Of a stretch of 64,000 nucleotides of DNA, positions 59,080 through 64,000 are shown piece by piece. Position 1 is the stretch's first letter. Each line of letters starts with the position of its first letter. The notes under the pieces are model-generated. The model was given only the letters and a program-made list of their open reading frames with translations. It was not told where the DNA came from and searched no databases. A program made the translations under genes and the position numbers. The stretch is from Vicia villosa. Its lineage: Eukaryota; Streptophyta; Magnoliopsida; Fabales; Fabaceae. The stretch is taken from positions 55,130,336 to 55,194,335 of the forward strand of contig NC_081183.1 in NCBI RefSeq assembly GCF_029867415.1, written 5' to 3'.

Positions 59080-59204
59080 TTCCGTAAATCCAATTACGAA
59101 AGACTTCCGTAGATCCACTTACGTAAGACTTCCGTAGATGCATCTACGGAACAGAACAACGTTAAAACAAAAAAAGGGTTCTTTCAGAGATGCATCTACC
59201 GAAA
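59080..59204. repeat. Palindrome cluster 2 (four copies)
   Basis: Same 22-bp palindrome as cluster 1. The copy at 59130-59151 is perfect; 59080-59101, 59105-59126 and about 59182-59204 are variants. The first three are spaced 25 bp apart. Confidence 0.88.
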
Positions 59205-59595
59205 CACAACGGCAAAATAGACAATTCGATGGTGCGTAAAAGGGCCATGGAGTTAAGAGAGAAATTCTCACAAAAAATACAACGCAAAATATTATGCCAC
59301 TGGTTTTATTTATTTTAGGAAATGCTTTTTCCACTCTTACTTGTGTTTTCAACACTTTTTAAAATCCAAAAATATTATTCATATGTTTGGAATTGCATCT
59401 TCAAACATATTTAAAATCACATCAACAAAAAGCGCTACAAATGAGACACTCTTATTTTGTTGAAAAAATTTATTTGAAAATGCATCTCAAAAGTCCAACA
59501 ATACAAATTTCGAAAAGTGTTTTATCACCCTATATTAATATTTTTCAACCTTTAATTAATAAACATAAACATATCATTTGTTAATCACTCACTAG

Positions 59596-60902
59596 TAGGG
59601 GTGTAATCAGATCGGTTTGGACAGGTTTTTGGTAAAAAAAAGTCCTAACCAATAATATCTCCCTCGGTTTGCTTTGGTTCGGTTTTTAATATTTTTCAAA
59701 AATGGAACCAAACCAAACTAACCGGTTTGGTTCTGTTTGGTTTGGTTCGGGTGATCGGTTTTCAATATTTTTTTCAAACATTATATTCACCATGTATTTT
59801 CCACTATTGTGTTTTTCGATGTAGTTTATGCTATTATTTTTTTGAGTTAAATGGCTTTCACCCCCCCTGCAATAGTAGCGAGATTCGGTTTACCCTCCTT
59901 TTAAAAAAAAATTGGATTACCCCCTATAATATTAAAATTGTAAGTCTTTTGCCCCCTAAGAGGGAAAATTACCCCCCTGTAAAATATATTTTTTTGATTT
60001 TCCCCCCTGGATTTTACACGTTTAGGGGGGTGCCCAAATATTACAAGGGGGTAATCCAAAATTTTTTTTTGAAAGGGGGGTAAACCGAATCTCGCTACTA
60101 TTGCAGGGGGGTGAAAGCCATTTAAACCTATTTTTTTTAAAATAATACATTTCATGTCATTTATTTCATGCTCTATTTTTTTAAACAATTTACAATTTGC
60201 TCTTAATCCATATGAAACAATGACATGGTTTCATTGTATCATGAAATAAATTCACTATAAATTATAAAAGTTGAAATTTGGAATCAGAATGTGTCAAATA
60301 GATTTGAAAGCTTAAAAAATAGAACACAGAAAAAACATGCATCAATTAACATGTTTCACACCTTAAATACACATCAAAACTATTTTGTAACAAGACTAGA
60401 AGAAGTTTTGTTGAAGAAGAAACCAAAAAGGTACAAAAAAATGAAAATTAACGAATAGAACTTGAATAGAAGGAGACCATAACATATCATAATAACGATA
60501 GTAAATGCAACATTTGAGGCGAACGACAAGAGAAGTAGTTTAGTGAAAGCAAGATTTTGTGACTTAAGATTTTTACTTTTTATGTTTTGGAGTTTAATAT
60601 TAGATGTGTGTTTTGCTCAAAGAAAGAAAGTGAAAACAAAGATGGAGAATGGTTGGAACGATATGAAATTTGAGCTTAATGATGGGTGGAATAAAAGATT
60701 TAGAGCATAATTATTTCCATTGGTTCGGTTCATCAGTTTGGCGGTTTCTAAAAATTAAAACCGAGAACCGAACCAAACTACATCGATTTTTATTGGTTCG
60801 ATTCGGTTTCTGAACCGAGCCATAAACAATCGGTTTTATTTCGATTTGGTTTGATTTGGATTGTCGGTTTATTTGGTTTTTTCTGATCCGCTTACACCCC
60901 TA
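59596..60902. mobile_element. Non-autonomous hAT element (1307 bp)
   Basis: Terminal inverted repeats TAGGGGTGTAA (left) and TTACACCCCTA (right), with an 8-bp target duplication CTCACTAG at 59588-59595 and 60903-60910. Eight-base duplications and this terminus type are typical of hAT elements. The subterminal regions are rich in GGTTTGGTTCGG-type motifs on both sides. No transposase ORF is seen. A MITE is nested at 59851-60121. Confidence 0.88.
59851..60121. mobile_element. Foldback MITE (271 bp) nested in the hAT element
   Basis: Long terminal inverted repeats of roughly 85 bp, starting ATGGCTTTCACCCCCC and containing GCAATAGTAGCGAGATTCGG, are nearly identical in inverted orientation. TTAA flanks both ends (59847-59850, 60122-60125), which could be the target duplication of a piggyBac-type element, although nearby A/T bases leave the exact duplication open. 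There is no coding capacity. Confidence 0.8.
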
Positions 60903-60910
60903 CTCACTAG

Positions 60911-61871
60911 AAACTAAAAGCGTATGTTTCTACGTAATGAAAACTATTGCAAGTTGTAACAATTTTCAGTTTAGAGTAGAATTCATTCTTACAAAAAGAA
61001 ATTTACCTTCACATATTTTTCTCGATATTGCCAATAATAAATACTAGTTAGTTAATTTGTTGCATAAAATTGTTCAAACTCAATAAAAATTTATCCAGAA
61101 AATTTTATTATTGTTCAAACTTAATCAGGTTTCATGCAGTGAAATTTATTTTACGCCATTTTATTCAGTTTTAGCAAAAAACATTGTCAAATTAAAATAG
61201 AAACCAAATTCAAAAAACAAGCATACATAGTAGAGTGGCAAATATTAATGTAGAGTGGCAACAAGCATACATAGATAGGAGTGATTCACTCGAAATGCTA
61301 AAATGTGTGTAAAAAGGTGCGTCCGGAACTAAAGACAATTTTGACTTTTTTCAATATGGATACACACACTAGTTTAGGTAAAACACACTAATATATTAAA
61401 CTGAAACAGCTTAATTCCTACCTAACTCACTATAAAATTGTTAATTTTTCCTAATGACAATGTTTTAACAGAGAGAATTGGATTTTTGCAACAATAATTT
61501 AAAAGAGACATTTTAGTCTTTGACAATAATTTAAAAGAGAAGTTACCATCCTTCAATGGTGATTTTGAAAGAGATAGGCCCTAGTTGGCACTTCAAAAGC
61601 TCGCCATACTTGCGGCCCTTATAGAATGGAAGTTACCATCCTTCGGAAACAGATCCAATACCAGTCAGCCAGCATCATGATGCTTGAAAAAGTGTGTGTA
61701 ATCCAAACTTCACACCATTGTTCCAAAAAACGGGGGTGACTCAATTTGCATAGTTGTTGCATGACAACCTCTCTTAAGTGCCATTTGTGTGGATTAGCTG
61801 TATGAATCTTAACAACTAAACAGTACATGTTAGTGTACATATTTGCATATCTGCATTTGTAGCATGCATTG
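60911..61871. other. Intergenic DNA and ARP6 3' side
   Basis: AT-rich DNA without a supported gene. It should contain the ARP6 3' untranslated region next to 61871. Small direct repeats are seen: GTAGAGTGGCAA with CAAGCATACATAG at about 61222-61276, and GAAGTTACCATCCTTC at about 61540 and 61629. The minus-strand ORF 61619-61918 is a shadow frame of the last ARP6 exon. Confidence 0.55.
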
Positions 61872-64000
61872 TCAATGAAAAAATCTCTTGCGACATCTAG
61901 CAGAACCATGCTCCTCATACTCAGCCTTAGTCACACACATTGAATCAAAATCGGGACTTGATGCCAGGAGAGACCCTCCACGCCAAACACCTAATAGGGG
62001 ACTATAGAAGAACCATTAGTTCTTGTGTAGAAATGACAAACTTACAAGAAACTAAATAGACTGAAAGATGTTTACTCTTCTTGTGTAGTTATCTTCACAT
62101 TATAGTCATCAGGAACCAGAGGCCGAAGCTCCTTCTCTCTACAAAATTTCATAATCAATTAATTAAATTTGCAATAGACACTATACAGGCAACGGAAAAG
62201 GCAATATTGCCAAACCAAACTTGAAACTTAAGTAAATCACAGTTAAAATAATAAAACTGGGTTTAAATAAATAGATAAACCAAATATGTTTATTATTCAG
62301 ATTTGAATTTCCAAAATAACCCAAACCATTTTACTTTCAAATCCGAAATCCCAATATTGTAATCTAAAAATGTCATCTCTCAAAGCTTAGGTTGGGTTTG
62401 ACCCTACCTCACCCAAGTTACAAAATAGGCATATCTGCTTTCCTCTCTTATTTCATGTTTGGATCCAAAAAATATCCATGCAAAAAAGAAAATTCTATTA
62501 TTAATCTCTTGACTAGTTATTTTTCTGGTTTTTAACTTTGCAGTTTGCAACGAAAAGATTCAAGGCTCAGCTTTGTAACAAAGTGCATTCAGCATATTAC
62601 AGTGAATCATATCTTTGCATCGTTGCTAGTGGTTTTGGGGGCTTGCTGCTGATGCCAATCATTCACCCAACAAGGTTTTCCAAGAGAGGTAATGGAAGCT
62701 TGGATTGGGGAGCAGTGAGCTTTTACAATCGGGATACTGATGGTGTTGACAGAGGAGGAGGCAATATCTAATGGGACCGGTTGTATGAAGTGGCAAGTCA
62801 GAAGAGGAAGGTGGCGAGAGGGCCTTGGCAAAATTTCGGTGACTATTGCACGAGGTTCAAATAAGTTAAGAAACTGATTCAATACTAAGACAAGTTTAAA
62901 ATCAGTTCATAAACCAAATCAGTTAGACAACAAAAAATTATTCAAGTTTAAAAAGCTTATCCATAAATATTGGTACAAAATATTTTGTTTAGTTTTAAAT
63001 AACAAACAAACAATCTATGCCCCCACCCACCCCAACCAAAATAAATATGGTGCAAAGTGTTGAGGCCGAAACAAAAAACTTACAGTCTCTCAGCAAAGTG
63101 AGGAAACAAGGTGCTTCCACCAGTTAAAATGATGCTGCCAAAGATCATAAAATCCAAAGATGATAGTGAGAAGTACAAAAGGCAACAATCCACAAACCGG
63201 ATCATGAAATCGAATGGAAATTACCTTTCATAGAGTATGGGGTGGAGGTGCGGATGGCAGGCATTTACTGCTCGTACGATACAATCTGGAAGCCCAGCCT
63301 GGTTCATTCCTGCAAATCATTTTGTTCAGCATTTTACAGAGAATACAACTAAAACCTGATATTAAGGGGTAAATAGTGAAATTAGACAACGATCCTCATT
63401 CGCAATCACCTAAGAAACTCATCAACCAAATGTTTAACTATAATTCCAATGTTCTATATTGCAGTCTACAACTGTGATTTCAACTAGAACTTTATCGTTT
63501 TATAGGTACTTTCCATATACAATACACATCATAACCACTGACGCATCTTCCCCATTTGAATACAAATTTCACAATTTCAAGAACCATAAAATGACAAAAC
63601 ATTAATGAAATAATGCTGCGTATCTAATCCAATTTGAAATAGCACTAAATTGAAACTACTAATAAGAACATACCCAAATCAGCTGGACGGAAAATCATCT
63701 CCGGGACAAGAAACCGTTCATTGGTCAAGTCAAATTCCTATAGAACACAAAGCACAAAAAAAGTTAACAAGATTGACACACATGAATGTGAACATAAAAC
63801 AAAAATTGAAAAAAAAAACAAATACATTTTTGGTCAAATCAACTTTCTGTCTATTGTTCTCATGCTGTTGTTGAGGAATTTCCTCGTGATCATCGATATT
63901 CTCCTTCTTACAATCAGGAACAAGATACCTCTTAGCTTGTTCAGGATATTTAAGAAACCCTTTTGTGTGCGAGACACCATCAGGTAGCACATAAGTACAC
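61872..64000 (-). CDS. ARP6: Actin-related protein 6, last six exons (partial gene)
   Basis: Nuclear actin-related protein of the SWR1 chromatin-remodelling complex, which places histone H2A.Z; in Arabidopsis it affects flowering time. Minus-strand exons deduced from frame and GT/AG borders: >64000-63826, 63737-63674, 63309-63225, 63134-63084, 62138-62076, 62001-61872. They encode, in order, YVLPDGVSHTKGF; ERFLVPEMIFRPADLG; MNQAGLPDCIVRAVNACHPH; IILTGGSTLFPHFAERL (the actin-fold phosphate-2/adenosine region); ELRPLVPDDYNVKITTQE; and LGVWRGGSLLASSPDF with the C-terminus CRKRFFH and TGA at 61872-61874. All junctions keep the frame. The C-terminus and TGGSTLFP context fit ARP6 better than actin. 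The 5' part lies beyond the window. It is the only host gene seen here and appears intact. Introns 62139-63083 and 63310-63673 hold nothing I recognise. Confidence 0.9.

Larger units (their letters stand above)
58332..59595 (-). other. Unassigned repeat-like region, possible MULE-type gene start
   Basis: On the minus strand, around 58880-59080, there is a CT/CA-rich leader-like stretch (CTTCTCATCTCTCTCAACTTC) followed by GGTAAGTTTTTCG, a possible donor site. Further on is a short frame (MTHGPDRH...) that runs into the truncated Sire-B pol at 58331. This recalls 5' ends of plant-mobile-domain or MULE-related genes in legumes, but I cannot show a domain. Two clusters of a 22-bp palindrome lie inside. 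The fused ORF 57827-58552 is an artefact of the truncation junction. Confidence 0.4.

Noticed and set aside
61619..61918. A separate 99-residue minus-strand gene
   Set aside because: It is the last ARP6 exon in another frame plus 3' flank; the true frame ends at 61872-61874.

Overview
This window is plant nuclear DNA from a legume, most likely of the inverted-repeat-lacking clade (Pisum, Vicia, Lathyrus or Trifolium type); no species can be fixed from the sequence. The evidence is repeat content and one host gene. The repeats are Ogre-like Ty3/gypsy elements with 3.6-4.0 kb LTRs and a tRNA-Arg-type primer site, and Sirevirus-type Ty1/copia elements with a tRNA-iMet-type primer site and multiplied polypurine tracts. 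The host gene is a partial, intron-containing gene for actin-related protein 6. All intact-looking ORFs outside that gene belong to retrotransposons, and most are broken.

Layout. (1) 1-15233: an Ogre-like element on the minus strand ('Ogre-X', running off the left edge) whose 5' LTR is split into 1650-3456 and 13401-15233. The split is caused by a second, plus-strand, non-autonomous Ogre-like element ('Ogre-Y', 3457-13400) flanked by the 5-bp duplication TGGCC. Ogre-Y has a 5' LTR, primer site, leader, tandem array, gag relic and a 3' region with minisatellites, but no 3' LTR. (2) 15234-17129: AT-rich non-coding DNA with a tRNA-like motif. (3) 17130-29580: Sirevirus 'Sire-A' (+), duplication TGGAT, with gag, pol, an env-position ORF3 and a 1170-bp solo LTR (20953-22122, duplication TGAGT) inside integrase. 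(4) 29581-30734: unassigned. (5) 30735-58331: a 5'-truncated minus-strand Sirevirus ('Sire-B'). Into it went another minus-strand copia element ('Cop-C', 32357-54197, duplication TGTTT). Into Cop-C went a plus-strand Sirevirus ('Sire-D', 34247-47042, no matching duplication). Into Sire-D went a 3994-bp Ogre-like solo LTR (39771-43764, duplication GTAAG). This is a four-level nest whose order can be read from the junctions. (6) 58332-59595: a region with eight copies of a 22-bp palindrome in two clusters. (7) 59596-60902: a non-autonomous hAT element (8-bp duplication CTCACTAG) containing a 271-bp foldback MITE. (8) 61872-64000: the last six exons of ARP6, minus strand, continuing beyond the window.

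How the parts relate. The retroelements encode the usual capsid, protease, integrase, reverse transcriptase and RNase H, and no element here is fully intact: Sire-A has several stops and frameshifts, Sire-D a 25-bp gag deletion and a lost ORF3, and Cop-C one pol frameshift. The points most worth a second look are the single-LTR Ogre-Y with a clean target duplication; Sire-D, whose LTRs are more divergent than those of the element it sits in and which lacks a target duplication; a TATA box plus CT-rich leader at similar spacing before ORF3 in two Sirevirus copies; a shared +1 gag-to-pol frame relation; tRNA-like modules recurring in Ogre-type LTRs; and the palindrome clusters. Divergence figures are counts by eye.
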